Shown: positions 27,541-37,108 of the stretch, piece by piece
Position numbering within the stretch: position 1 is the first letter of the stretch
Layout: each line of letters starts with the position of its first letter
Source of the DNA: Croceicoccus sp. Ery15
Lineage (GTDB): Bacteria > Pseudomonadota > Alphaproteobacteria > Sphingomonadales > Sphingomonadaceae
NCBI RefSeq assembly: GCF_020985305.1
Contig: NZ_CP087588.1
Span: forward strand, 2,654,501-2,718,500
DNA length: 64,000 bases
Reading direction: 5' to 3'
The notes under the pieces: generated by a model
What the model saw: only the letters and a program-made list of their open reading frames with translations
What the model was told of the DNA's origin: nothing
The model's database searches: none
Position numbers and translations under genes: made by a program

Positions 27541-27597
27541 GGCGATGCTTTCGCTTCAGTCTGGAATATGGTTACCGCTTCTACCGGCGGTCCACTG

Positions 27598-27632
27598 AAA
27601 AAAGGGTGAACGGCGCTGTCGTGCGCCGTTCA
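27598..27632 (-). terminator. Rho-independent terminator of the rpe-heparinase-purH operon
   Basis: Perfect 10-bp stem TGAACGGCGC/GCGCCGTTCA (27607-27616 and 27623-27632) with a 6-nt loop, followed on the minus strand by CCC and six T residues (27603-27598). Lies 35 nt beyond the purH stop. Confidence 0.85.
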
Positions 27633-27667
27633 TCAACGTAACCGATTGTCGCGGAAAACCGCCGCGA

Positions 27668-29260
27668 TCAGTGGCGGAAATGGCGCATGCCGGTGAACAC
27701 CATGGCAAGGCCGGCTTCGTCGGCAGCGGCGATCACCTCGTCATCGCGGATCGAACCGCCGGGCTGGATCACTGCGGTCGCACCCGCCTCTGCCGCCGAC
27801 AGCAGGCCGTCAGCAAAGGGAAAGAACGCATCCGAAGCAACCGCGCTGCCCACGGTCTTGGGCTCGGTCCAGCCATAGGTGTCGGCGGCTTCCTTCGCCT
27901 TGACCGCAGCGATGCGCGCCGAATCGCGGCGGTTCATCTGGCCTGCGCCGATGCCTGCCGTCTGGCCGTCCTTTACATAGACGATGGCGTTCGACTTCAC
28001 ATGGCGCGCCACGGTCCATGCGAACAGGCAATCCTTCAGCTCCTGATCCGTCGGCGCACGCTTGGTGACGACTTTCAGATCCTTGGGATCGACATGGGCG
28101 AAATCGCGATCCTGCACCAGCAAGCCGCCTGCGATCACCACTTGCGAAACCCCGCGGCGGCGCGGATCGGGCAGCGAAGGCACGACCAGCAGGCGCAGGT
28201 TCTTTTTCCTGGCAAAGATCGCCTTGGCCGCATCATCCGCGCCGGGCGCGACGACGACTTCGGTGAAAATCTGCGTGATCTTTTCCGCCGTCGCCGCATC
28301 CAGCGGGCGGTTCACGGCGACGATGCCGCCGAATGCCGACACCGAATCGCACGCCAGCGCCTTGTCCCACGCCTCGGCCAGATTTTCGCCCACGGCGACA
28401 CCGCAGGGATTGGCGTGCTTGACGATCACCACGGTCGGCGGGCCGTCCGCGAATTCGGCCACCAGTTCCAGCGCGGCATTGGCGTCGTTATAATTGTTAT
28501 AGGACAGTTCCTTGCCCTGAAGCTGCTCGGCCTGCGGCAGGCCGACGACATGCGGCCCCTCGGGCACATAAAGCGCGGCTTCCTGATGCGGATTTTCGCC
28601 ATAGCGCAGCGTGGTCACCAGCTTTGACGCCATGGCGCGGCGCGGCGGGAACTTCATCTGCTGGTCGGCATAGGCGAACCATTGGCTGATCGCCGCGTCA
28701 TAGGCTGCGGTAGCGGCAAACGCCTTGGCCGCCAGCATCTTGCGAAACGCATAGCCGGTGGAGCCGTCGCCCGCGTCCATTTCGGTAATCAGCGCGCCGT
28801 AATCGGCGGGATCGGTCACGATCGAGACATAGGCATGGTTCTTGGCGGAAGAGCGCACCATCGAAGGGCCGCCGATGTCGATATTCTCGATAATCTCGTC
28901 GCGGTCGGACCCCTTGGCGACGGTTTCGACAAAGGGATACAGGTTGACGACGACCAGATCGATCGCGCCGATGCCGTGATCTTCCATCGCCTTGGCATGG
29001 GCGGCATCGTTGCGCACCGCCAGCAGGCCGCCGTGCACCTTGGGGTGCAGCGTCTTGACGCGGCCATCCATCATTTCGGGAAAGCCGGTCAGCTCCGAGA
29101 TATCCCTGACTGCCAGCCCCGCATCGCGCAGCGCTTTGGCCGTGCCGCCGGTGGACACCAGCTCGACATTGCGGGCAGCCAGCGCCTTGCCCAGATCGAC
29201 CAGCCCGGTCTTGTCCGAAACGGACAGCAGGGCGCGGCGGACGGTGACGGGGTTTTCCAT
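27668..29260 (-). CDS. purH: Bifunctional AICAR transformylase/IMP cyclohydrolase
   Basis: Catalyses the last two steps of de novo IMP synthesis in the cytoplasm. The 530 residues contain the N-terminal MGS-like cyclohydrolase domain ([23 protein letters not shown] split region, [13 protein letters not shown]) and the AICAR transformylase domain ([24 protein letters not shown]). ATG 29260 gives the standard length. Third gene of the rpe-heparinase-purH run, closed by a strong terminator. Confidence 0.97.
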   Translation of the reverse strand: MENPVTVRRALLSVSDKTGLVDLGKALAARNVELVSTGGTAKALRDAGLAVRDISELTGFPEMMDGRVKTLHPKVHGGLLAVRNDAAHAKAMEDHGIGAIDLVVVNLYPFVETVAKGSDRDEIIENIDIGGPSMVRSSAKNHAYVSIVTDPADYGALITEMDAGDGSTGYAFRKMLAAKAFAATAAYDAAISQWFAYADQQMKFPPRRAMASKLVTTLRYGENPHQEAALYVPEGPHVVGLPQAEQLQGKELSYNNYNDANAALELVAEFADGPPTVVIVKHANPCGVAVGENLAEAWDKALACDSVSAFGGIVAVNRPLDAATAEKITQIFTEVVVAPGADDAAKAIFARKKNLRLLVVPSLPDPRRRGVSQVVIAGGLLVQDRDFAHVDPKDLKVVTKRAPTDQELKDCLFAWTVARHVKSNAIVYVKDGQTAGIGAGQMNRRDSARIAAVKAKEAADTYGWTEPKTVGSAVASDAFFPFADGLLSAAEAGATAVIQPGGSIRDDEVIAAADEAGLAMVFTGMRHFRH

Positions 29261-29402
29261 GGGTTCGTGGCTTTCGTGACAGCGGCGCCTATGCGCCATA
29301 TGTGCGCGTGCGCTTAGGCGCGGAGGCGCCAATCATCAACCGCCGATTGTGACGTTTCGGGAACGGGGACGCGAATCCGGCCCGTTTGGGCCAGCTTTCG
29401 CA

Positions 29403-31295
29403 TCAGCCCATCTTGCGCAGCGACCAGTGGACCATGTCGCCCTCGCGCCCGACATCGCCGGTGACGACCAGTTGCAGCGTCTGGCGCGGCTGCCCCCCGC
29501 CATCGACCCACAGGCTGTCCTCTATCGCCAGACCCGGTTCGTCGACGCGGAACTGCCAGTATGTGCCATCGGGGAGCGCCAGCATCGCGCCGCTGCCGCC
29601 ATCCTCTGTCTGCACGACGTGATCGGCCGCGACATTGGGGCCAAGGTGGAACCGGATCGCGAAATTATGGCTGCCGCGCCGCGCCCGCTTGCCGCGCGGC
29701 ATCAACGCGTCCTGCCCTTCCAGGATGGACCCGTCATCGGCCAGCGCCAGCCGCCGTTCGTGATACAGCCCGTGCCGCGCGACATAGCCGTCGTGACTGG
29801 CGATCATGAGATGCGCGCCTTGCGCCCGTTCGCGGTCGAACGTGACCGATTTGACGCCGCTGCCCAGCCTGCCGTCGGCCTCGACCGCCGTCGAATCGCC
29901 TTCGCCCAACATCAGCGTGCTATGCGCGGCGGTAGAGCGCAGCCCTTCCTCGATCCGGCGCGGCACGGCCCCGCCCGCCATGGACGCGCCGCCGCAATTG
30001 ACGAAAATACGCTCGGTCCCGTGGCTGAATTCGATGGCAAGGGTCGATGCGCAGCCGCCATGCGCCTCGCGCCCCGAAGGCGGGGGCGCGGCATCGAATT
30101 GCAGCACGGCCTGTTTCGCGGCGAGCCGCTGGAAACCCCAATGCCCAGCCTCTCGCAACGGGCGCGCATGCGGGTCCGCCGCTTCGCACAGGGTCAGCAA
30201 ACGGCGCGCGCCCATCGGAGCACAGCCCTGCCAGCTGCCCAGCGACCCGTCGGCATGCGCCAGCGCCAGCAGGGGCGGTGTCATCAGCCGCAGCATCGTT
30301 TCGATCTGCGGAGGCGGTTCGCGGCGGCATGCGCGATAGCACGCGACCAGCCGCAGCAAGGCCGCTATGGTATCGATCTGGTCGTCGGGGCTGCGCGACA
30401 GCATGCCGCCATCCTCGCCCACCGCATCGCCCAGCGTGGCGATCAGCCCCGCCTCGCCATACAGGCGGCGCGGCTTGCCGTCGGGCATCAGAAGCCCTGC
30501 GGCGGTTAGCCCTGCCCATGCGAAAATCGCGTCCTGCGGCAGGTTGCGGCGGCGCGCCTGCCGGTCAAGCCAGAGCGCGGTATCGGACATATGACGCAGC
30601 AGCGCGGCGCGGAACGCACGATCCCCGCCCGACAGGATCAGCGGCGCATGCACCAGCCAGCCCAGCAGACGTTGACCCGCGACTCCTGCCTGCCACGCAG
30701 GCCCTTCGCCCACGACCGGATTGGCCAGCAGCCAGCGGCGCATGATGTCTTCGGCCACCGGGGCAAGCTTGTCGCGCGTGCCGGCGGCCTCCAGATCGGG
30801 AAGCCAGCTGAAACCATGGATCGCGCGCGCAATCGGCGGGGCCAGCTTGGCCGAGCTGAAATCAAGGTTCTCGATGCTCAGCCGTTTGCCCGCGATCAGG
30901 AAATGGCCCGCGCGCAGTGCCATGCCGGCGGGCCGTTCCCCCGGCAGCGGTTCGGCCACCGTCGCCAGCAGGCGCATCTTCGAAGGCTTGTGGAACGGGC
31001 GCACCAGATTGCGCGCCGAAATGCCGCGCGCATAGAGGAACCGCATCGTGCGGTCGATCGGCCCCAATGTCGGTGGCGACAGATCGGCCAGCCCCAGCTC
31101 TCCCTCACGCGGCGGGGGCGGCGCGGATGAACCCTCGGCATTCATACGCGAGGACGATCCCGAAGCCGGATCGCCCGCATCATCTTCCACCCAGCCGCCA
31201 TCGCCGCCGGTGCGTGCCAGCGGAATGCCGCGCCGACTGGCCGGACCCGACAGCGATTCGGGCCCGTCGCGCAAATGGGATGGATGAAATGCCAT
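29403..31295 (-). CDS. Heparinase II/III family protein
   Basis: 630-residue protein resembling the alphaproteobacterial heparinase II/III-like family: an alpha-barrel region (about 130-380) then a beta-sandwich domain (about 400-630) with NCGG and the AHSTLMLGE segment typical of this family. No signal peptide, so a polysaccharide-lyase role in the periplasm is not obvious; family members in this context are uncharacterised. The first 70 residues are low-complexity and may not be conserved, so a later start is possible. It begins 7 nt after rpe. Confidence 0.85.
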   Translation of the reverse strand: MAFHPSHLRDGPESLSGPASRRGIPLARTGGDGGWVEDDAGDPASGSSSRMNAEGSSAPPPPREGELGLADLSPPTLGPIDRTMRFLYARGISARNLVRPFHKPSKMRLLATVAEPLPGERPAGMALRAGHFLIAGKRLSIENLDFSSAKLAPPIARAIHGFSWLPDLEAAGTRDKLAPVAEDIMRRWLLANPVVGEGPAWQAGVAGQRLLGWLVHAPLILSGGDRAFRAALLRHMSDTALWLDRQARRRNLPQDAIFAWAGLTAAGLLMPDGKPRRLYGEAGLIATLGDAVGEDGGMLSRSPDDQIDTIAALLRLVACYRACRREPPPQIETMLRLMTPPLLALAHADGSLGSWQGCAPMGARRLLTLCEAADPHARPLREAGHWGFQRLAAKQAVLQFDAAPPPSGREAHGGCASTLAIEFSHGTERIFVNCGGASMAGGAVPRRIEEGLRSTAAHSTLMLGEGDSTAVEADGRLGSGVKSVTFDRERAQGAHLMIASHDGYVARHGLYHERRLALADDGSILEGQDALMPRGKRARRGSHNFAIRFHLGPNVAADHVVQTEDGGSGAMLALPDGTYWQFRVDEPGLAIEDSLWVDGGGQPRQTLQLVVTGDVGREGDMVHWSLRKMG

Positions 31296-31302
31296 CGGGT
31301 GA

Positions 31303-31965
31303 TCAGTCTCCGCCCTTCAGCGCGGCGATATTGGCCGCATATTGCGAAGGCCCGCCCTTGAACGTGGCGCTGCCCGCGACCAGCACATCGGCGCCCGCAT
31401 CGACGCACAGCCGCGCGGTTTCGGCATTGACGCCGCCATCGACCTCCAGCCTGATGTCGCGGCCCGTCTTGTCGATCATGCGGCGCACCGCCTCGATCTT
31501 TTTCAGTTGCGAGTGGATGAAACTTTGTCCGCCGAAACCGGGATTGACGCTCATCACCAGCACCAGATCGATGTCGTCGATCAGATAATCGAGCATTTTC
31601 GCGGGCGTAGCGGGATTGAGCGAAATGCCCGCCTGTTTGCCCAGCCCCTTGATCGCCTGCACCGTGCGGTGGATATGCGGCCCCGCCTCGGGGTGGACGG
31701 TGATGATATCGGCACCGGCCGCCGCGAATTCTTCCAGATACTGGTCGATCGGGCTGATCATCAGATGGACGTCGAAAATCTTGTCTGAATGCGGACGCAG
31801 CGCTTTTACCACGGCGGGGCCGATGGTGATGTTGGGCACAAAATGCCCGTCCATCACATCGACATGGATCCAGTCCGCACCGGCGGCGTCGATGGCGCGC
31901 ACTTCCTCTCCCAAACGGGCGAAATCGGCAGACAGGATCGAAGGCGAGATGAGTGGTTTCGGCAT
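31303..31965 (-). CDS. rpe: Ribulose-phosphate 3-epimerase
   Basis: 220-residue TIM-barrel enzyme interconverting ribulose 5-phosphate and xylulose 5-phosphate in the pentose phosphate pathway. [13 protein letters not shown] opens the barrel; metal ligands lie in WIHVDVMDG and DVHLMI; the phosphate site is EVDGGVN and AGSATFKG. Normal length. First gene of the operon with the heparinase-like gene and purH, linking pentose-phosphate supply to purine synthesis. Confidence 0.97.
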   Translation of the reverse strand: MPKPLISPSILSADFARLGEEVRAIDAAGADWIHVDVMDGHFVPNITIGPAVVKALRPHSDKIFDVHLMISPIDQYLEEFAAAGADIITVHPEAGPHIHRTVQAIKGLGKQAGISLNPATPAKMLDYLIDDIDLVLVMSVNPGFGGQSFIHSQLKKIEAVRRMIDKTGRDIRLEVDGGVNAETARLCVDAGADVLVAGSATFKGGPSQYAANIAALKGGD

Positions 31966-32130
31966 GAATCACGATTAGTCCACAGGGGCGAAGCGTCACA
32001 AGCAACATAGCCGTTTTTTTCCACACGCTCCCTCCGGTTCGTCTCTTATGGAGACAGTTTCGCTGGCCGAGCCGGTCATCAATCGCGACCACCCGTGCCA
32101 ATCGGCGCAAATGCGGTTAGGAACGCGGCG

Positions 32131-33846
32131 ATGATCCGCTCGCTTTTCCGCCATGTGCCCGATCTTTTGCGCGCAATCCCGCCGTGGCAGATGACGGTTC
32201 TGATCGTCCTGACGCTCATGTCGGCTTTGACCGAGGGTATTGGCCTGCTGATGCTGGTCCCCCTGCTTTCGGCCCTGTCCGATGGACAGTTGGCGGCAGG
32301 GTTGCCCGATTGGGCGGCGGCGGCATCGGGCGCATTGGCATCGCGGCTGGGCCTTGCCGGACTGCTGGCGCTGTTCGTGACGCTGGTGGCGGCGCGGGCG
32401 CAAGTGAACTTCCGCCTCGCGCTGGTGCAGGCGCGCAGCCAGTATGCCGTGGTCGACGTCTGGCGCAGCCGCATCTATCGCGCGCTGCTGGCGGCGGGAT
32501 GGCGGCATTTGTCGGCCATGCGGCAATCCGACAATATCAGCCTGCTGATCCAGCTGGTCGATACGATAGGCGATGGCATATTCCGCCTGCTGGTGCTGGC
32601 GACCAGCGTGGCGACACTGGCAGTCGTCTGGCTGGCGGCCCTTGCCCTGTCGCCCGTGACGGCGCTGGTGGGGGCCGCAGGCGGGGTCGTGGTCATGCTG
32701 CTGTTCGCTCGTTTTCGTCGCCGCGCGCGCGTCTTGGGCGGCGCTGTCATCCGCGAAGTCGGCGCTCTGCAAAGCGAGGCACAGGAATCGCTGGGCGCGT
32801 TGCGCCTGATCAAATCGCACGGGCAAGAGGATATGGCCGCGCTGCGCCTTGCCGAAAATGTCGGAGCCATGCGCCGTGCCCAATTGGCGATGATCGGCAC
32901 GACAGCGGGTAGCCGCGCCCTGTTGCTGACGGGCGGTGCCATGGTGATGGCATTGGTTGTCTGGATCGCGTTTGCGCAAGGCGTGTCGCTGGCGGTCCTT
33001 TTACCGCTGATAGCATTATTCGCACGGTCTGTGCCGCTGCTCGACGCATTGCAGACGGGGTTGCAGCACTGGGCGCACGCCCTGCCTGCCATCGAACGCG
33101 CCGAATACCTGCTCGCCGGCGCGCAGGCCGCACGCGAGCCCGATTTGCCCGCTACTCCCGTTGCGCGCCCGAGGCGCGAGATTGCGGTGACCGGCGCGAC
33201 CGTGCGCCATGCGGGGCGCGATTTGCCCGCGCTGGACGATGTTTCGCTCACCCTGCCCGTCGGGTCGATGACCGCGCTGGTCGGCCCGTCGGGCGCGGGG
33301 AAAAGCACGCTGGCCGACCTGTTCGGCGCGATGTTCGCACCCGATTCGGGCGGGCTGTCCCTCGACGGGGTGATGCTGGACGGCGCATCGCTGGTCGGAT
33401 GGCGCCGCCGCGTCGCCTATCTGCATCAGGAACCGGTGCTGTTCCACGCGACGATCCGGCAGAACCTGACATGGGCCCGCCCCGACGCGGACGATGCGGC
33501 GCTGGCGGAAGCACTCGACAAGGCCTCGGCCCGCTTCGTGCTCGACCTGCCCGACGGGCTGGACACGATGGTCGGCGATGCGGGGCGGCGGCTGTCGGGC
33601 GGAGAGCGGCAGCGCATTGCCCTTGCCCGCGCCTTGCTGGGCGATCCGGCGCTGTTGATACTGGACGAGGCGACCAGCGCGCTGGATGCCGCGAACGATG
33701 CCGCCATCGCCCGCGCCATCGCCGCGCTAAAAGGGCAATGCACCGTACTGGTCATCGGCCATCGCGGGGCGCTGACCGGTCTGGCCGACCGTATCGTCAC
33801 GGTGGAGAGCGGGCGGATCGCGGTCGTCAAACCTTCTGCCAGCTAA
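32131..33846 (+). CDS. ABC exporter with fused membrane and ATPase domains
   Basis: 571-residue type IV ABC half-transporter: six helices (about 15-300), then the ATPase with Walker A GPSGAGKST (about 384-392), signature LSGGE near residue 488 and Walker B LLILDEAT near residue 510. It probably works as a homodimer like MsbA or CydC-type exporters; the substrate is unknown. ATG 32131 has AGGAAC 7 nt upstream; the frame is open to 32095. It is divergent from rpe and followed by the DUF2141 gene. Confidence 0.9.
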   Translation: MIRSLFRHVPDLLRAIPPWQMTVLIVLTLMSALTEGIGLLMLVPLLSALSDGQLAAGLPDWAAAASGALASRLGLAGLLALFVTLVAARAQVNFRLALVQARSQYAVVDVWRSRIYRALLAAGWRHLSAMRQSDNISLLIQLVDTIGDGIFRLLVLATSVATLAVVWLAALALSPVTALVGAAGGVVVMLLFARFRRRARVLGGAVIREVGALQSEAQESLGALRLIKSHGQEDMAALRLAENVGAMRRAQLAMIGTTAGSRALLLTGGAMVMALVVWIAFAQGVSLAVLLPLIALFARSVPLLDALQTGLQHWAHALPAIERAEYLLAGAQAAREPDLPATPVARPRREIAVTGATVRHAGRDLPALDDVSLTLPVGSMTALVGPSGAGKSTLADLFGAMFAPDSGGLSLDGVMLDGASLVGWRRRVAYLHQEPVLFHATIRQNLTWARPDADDAALAEALDKASARFVLDLPDGLDTMVGDAGRRLSGGERQRIALARALLGDPALLILDEATSALDAANDAAIARAIAALKGQCTVLVIGHRGALTGLADRIVTVESGRIAVVKPSAS

Positions 33847-33980
33847 ACGGCGAATTCAGCGCCTATTCACGGCATTTGCGACAAAAAGCACGCAATATGC
33901 GACCGGACTTGACGATTTTTCGCGCACCACCATCTGGCCGCCCGTTCCTTTTTTCCCTTCCGCAGCGGAGCCATTTTCGC

Positions 33981-34493
33981 ATGACGCCGACCCCTGTTAT
34001 CAAGCACCGCCGTTCGCTGGCTGCCAGCGGGATCGCCGCCCTGACTTTGGGCGCGGCGGCGCTGGTCCCTGCGCCCGCCATGGCCGCCCCGGCAGGCTGC
34101 GAAGGCGACACCAGCGGCGCAAGCTGGGTCTTTCTGGAAGCGCAGAACATGCGCAATGCCAAGGGCTGGCTGACGGTGAAAATCTATAACAATGCCGACG
34201 AATTTCTGGGCAGCGGCGGTTCGATGGACGTGATCCGCGTGCCCGCAAAGCCCGGCAACCAGCGCATCTGCATGAAGCTGCCCGAAAACGGCACCTATGC
34301 GTTCTTCGTCTATCATGACGAGGATATGGACAAGAAGCTCAACTTCAACTTCCTGAAAATGCGCCCGACCGAAGGTGGCGGCTTTTCGAACAATCCCGAT
34401 ATGGGCAGCATCCGCCGTCCCAGCTGGAAAGAAACCGCGATCCGCGTCTCGCGCCCCGGACTTGCTACGCGGGTGACGGTAAAATACCCGTAA
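33981..34493 (+). CDS. Secreted DUF2141 domain protein
   Basis: 170-residue exported protein. A long n-region (MTPTPVIKHRRSLAASG) and hydrophobic core end at an AMA cleavage site near residue 37. The mature part is a DUF2141 beta-sandwich: LTVKIYNNADEFL, the characteristic YAFFVYHDEDMDKKLNFN and later GFSNNP. DUF2141 proteins are periplasmic or outer-membrane associated and of unknown function. CGGAG lies 10 nt before the ATG. A long in-frame upstream extension antisense/overlapping the ABC gene is rejected. Confidence 0.88.
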   Translation: MTPTPVIKHRRSLAASGIAALTLGAAALVPAPAMAAPAGCEGDTSGASWVFLEAQNMRNAKGWLTVKIYNNADEFLGSGGSMDVIRVPAKPGNQRICMKLPENGTYAFFVYHDEDMDKKLNFNFLKMRPTEGGGFSNNPDMGSIRRPSWKETAIRVSRPGLATRVTVKYP

Positions 34494-34529
34494 CCCGCCG
34501 GTTTCGCGCGCAGTTTCGGGCGGGCTTTG
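34494..34529 (+). terminator. Probable terminator after the DUF2141 gene
   Basis: CCCGCC (34494-34499) and GGCGGG (34519-34524) pair around a 19-nt loop, followed by CTTTG. Weak T-run; directly after the stop codon. Confidence 0.4.
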
Positions 34530-34562
34530 CCTGTCAGGCGGGGAAATGTTAGCCCTGTTTGC

Positions 34563-35798
34563 ATGAACCTTCACACGACTCCATCGCATGGCGCCGCCCC
34601 CTCTCTGGCAGAGGCGGCAGAGGCGCTGGGCGGGGAGATCGTGGCGCTGCGCCGCGCGATCCATGCCGATCCCGAACTGGGTCTGGAAACCCCGCGCACA
34701 CTGGCCAAGGTGAAAGAGGCGCTGGCCGATCTGCCGCTGGAATGGCGCGAAGGGCCGCAGACGACCGGCGCGGTCGCCGTGCTGAAAGGGCGCAATACAG
34801 GCCGGCGCGTCGTCCTGCGCGGCGACATGGACGCGCTGCCCCTGGCCGAGGAAACCGGCCTGCCCTTCGCCTCGCGCATCGACGGACGGATGCATGCCTG
34901 CGGACATGACGGGCACACCGCCATGCTGGCAGGTGCGGCGCGGTTGCTGGCGGCGCGCGCGCAGGACTTTGATGGAGAGGTCTGGTTCATGTTCCAGCCG
35001 GGCGAGGAAGGCTTTGGCGGCGGGCGCATGATGGTCGAGGACGGGCTGCTGACCGACGAAAACGGGCCGCCCGATGCCGGTTTCGCCCTGCATGTCATGC
35101 CCAATGCCCGCCACGGCCAGATCGCCTGCCGCGCAGGGCCGCTGATGGCAGCGTCCGATACGCTGCAGATCGTGGTGAAGGGCGCGGGGGGCCACGCCTC
35201 TCTGCCCCATGGCGCTGCCGATCCGATGCCCGTCGCGGCCGAGATCGTGACCGCGCTGCAATCCATGGTCACGCGCCAGTTCGACGCGGGCGAACCCGTC
35301 GTCGTCACCGTTACAAGGATCGAGGCAGGGCATGCCGACAATGTCATCGCCGACAGCTGCATCATGCGCGGCACATTGCGCACCCTGTCGGAAGAAACCC
35401 GCAGCCGCCTGCCGCAAGTGATCGAGCGTCTCGCGACGAATATCGCCGCCGCCCACGGGCTGTCGGCCGAAGTGACGGTCAGATCCGGCTTTCCCGTCAC
35501 GGCCAACGATCCGCGCGCCTTTTCCCTCGCGCAGCAGGTTGCCACACGCGAATTCGGGGCGGAAAGCTTTCAGGTGCTGGACCGGCCGCTGATGACGGCA
35601 GAGGATTTCAGCTATGTTTTGAAACATGCGCCCGGTGCGATGCTGTTCCTTGGCGTTGCACGCGAAGGCGATGACTGGTCGCAATGCTGCGGCCTGCATT
35701 CGCCGCGCATGCATATGGACGAAACCGCGCTGCCGCGCGGCGCGGCGCTGCTGGCCGCGCTGGGGCTGGAGGTTTTGCAGAAAGGCCTTTCCACATGA
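34563..35798 (+). CDS. M20 family amidohydrolase (hippurate hydrolase type)
   Basis: 411-residue metallopeptidase-like enzyme of the M20D group, which hydrolyses N-acyl amino acids. The metal site is HACGHDGH (residues 111-118), the catalytic glutamates are in QPGEEG (148-149), and the lid domain has GAGGHASLPHGA. No signal peptide, so cytoplasmic. It overlaps the next hydrolase by 4 nt (ATGA), implying a shared substrate route: one removes an acyl group, the other perhaps a carbamoyl group. It faces the carbamoyltransferase operon. Confidence 0.9.
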   Translation: MNLHTTPSHGAAPSLAEAAEALGGEIVALRRAIHADPELGLETPRTLAKVKEALADLPLEWREGPQTTGAVAVLKGRNTGRRVVLRGDMDALPLAEETGLPFASRIDGRMHACGHDGHTAMLAGAARLLAARAQDFDGEVWFMFQPGEEGFGGGRMMVEDGLLTDENGPPDAGFALHVMPNARHGQIACRAGPLMAASDTLQIVVKGAGGHASLPHGAADPMPVAAEIVTALQSMVTRQFDAGEPVVVTVTRIEAGHADNVIADSCIMRGTLRTLSEETRSRLPQVIERLATNIAAAHGLSAEVTVRSGFPVTANDPRAFSLAQQVATREFGAESFQVLDRPLMTAEDFSYVLKHAPGAMLFLGVAREGDDWSQCCGLHSPRMHMDETALPRGAALLAALGLEVLQKGLST

Positions 35799-37108
35799 CC
35801 ACCCCCGACGGATCGAACCTGCCCCGGATCGACATCGGCCGGATCGAATCCGACATCAACGCCATCGCCCGCTTCGGCTTTAACGAAGAGGATCGCGGCG
35901 TGTACCGGCAGGGTTTTTCGGCGGAAGACATGGCCGCGCGCCAATGGCTGCGCGACCGGATGGAAGACCTGGGGCTGGCGCATCGCATGGATGGCGCGGG
36001 CAATGTGATCGGGCGTTTCGGCGGCGGATCGTGGGACGATAAAGACGCCAAACCCGCCATCGTCATCGCCTCGCACCTCGATTCCGTGCCCGCGGGCGGC
36101 ATTTTCGACGGTGTGCTGGGCGTGGTCGCGGGGCTGGAAGTGATCCGCACCATGCAGGACGCGGGCATTACCCCGAACTATCCAATCGAAGTGATCGCCA
36201 CCAGCGAGGAGGAAGGCCGGTTCGGCGGCATGCTGGGCGCGCAGGCGCTGACCGGCAATCTCACCCGCGAATGGCTGGAAAACGCGGCGGACGAACATGG
36301 TCTTGCCCTGAAAGACGCCATGGCAGAGGCGGGGCTGGATTACCTTCAGGCCCTGCACGCCTATCGCCGTCCCGAGACATTGCATGCCTTTCTGGAACTG
36401 CATGTCGAACAGGGGCCCGTTCTGGATACCGAAAAAACCACCATCGGCGTGGTCGAGGGGATTTCGGGCGTGTTCAAATGGATGGTCAAGCTGAAGGGCA
36501 AGGCCGATCATGCGGGCACCGCGCCGATGCACCTGCGGTCCGACGCGCTGATGGGCATGGTCGATTTCGCGCATGAAATCCCGCGTATCATCGACGAGGA
36601 AGGAACCGACAAAAGCCGCATCACCATCGGCCATGTCGCGCTGAAACCCGGATTTCCGCATACCGTGCCGGGCGAAGCCGATTTCACCATCGTCGGCCGC
36701 GATCTGGACGAGGACGTGATGAAGCGCCTTGCCGATGCCTGTCGCAAGGTGCTGGAATCGATCTCGCGCCGCCACGGGCTGAAATTCGATTACGAACAGA
36801 TGAGTTGGCTTGCCCCCGCCTATTGCGACGAGGGGATCGTCGCCATGATAGAGCGGAATACCAAGGCGCTGGGCTATAGCTATAAGGTCATGCCGTCGGG
36901 CGCCGGGCACGACGTGCAATTCTTCACCGCGTTGACCCGCACCGGCCTGATTTTCGTGCCCAGCGTGGGCGGCATCAGCCACGCCCCCGACGAATGGACG
37001 CATTGGTCCGATATCGAGCGTGGTGCCCAGCTATTATGCAATTGCGTGATGGAACTGGCATGCGCCGCGGAACAGCCATTGCCGGTGGGCCAGCTTGCGT
37101 CGGGCTAG
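35795..37108 (+). CDS. Zn-dependent M20 hydrolase, N-carbamoyl-amino-acid hydrolase/allantoate amidohydrolase type
   Basis: 437-residue enzyme of the AmaB/HyuC/AllC group. Metal ligands: ASHLDS (His94, Asp96), FDGVLG (Asp105), SEEEGRFG (Glu138-140), HVEQGP, and AGHDVQF near the C-terminus; HAGTAPM marks the dimer domain. The family hydrolyses ureido groups (N-carbamoyl amino acids, allantoate, ureidopropionate), releasing ammonia and CO2. Start overlaps the upstream M20 gene. Its stop shares CTAG with the convergent Nramp-like gene, tying it to the carbamoyltransferase block. Confidence 0.88.
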   Translation: MTTPDGSNLPRIDIGRIESDINAIARFGFNEEDRGVYRQGFSAEDMAARQWLRDRMEDLGLAHRMDGAGNVIGRFGGGSWDDKDAKPAIVIASHLDSVPAGGIFDGVLGVVAGLEVIRTMQDAGITPNYPIEVIATSEEEGRFGGMLGAQALTGNLTREWLENAADEHGLALKDAMAEAGLDYLQALHAYRRPETLHAFLELHVEQGPVLDTEKTTIGVVEGISGVFKWMVKLKGKADHAGTAPMHLRSDALMGMVDFAHEIPRIIDEEGTDKSRITIGHVALKPGFPHTVPGEADFTIVGRDLDEDVMKRLADACRKVLESISRRHGLKFDYEQMSWLAPAYCDEGIVAMIERNTKALGYSYKVMPSGAGHDVQFFTALTRTGLIFVPSVGGISHAPDEWTHWSDIERGAQLLCNCVMELACAAEQPLPVGQLASG

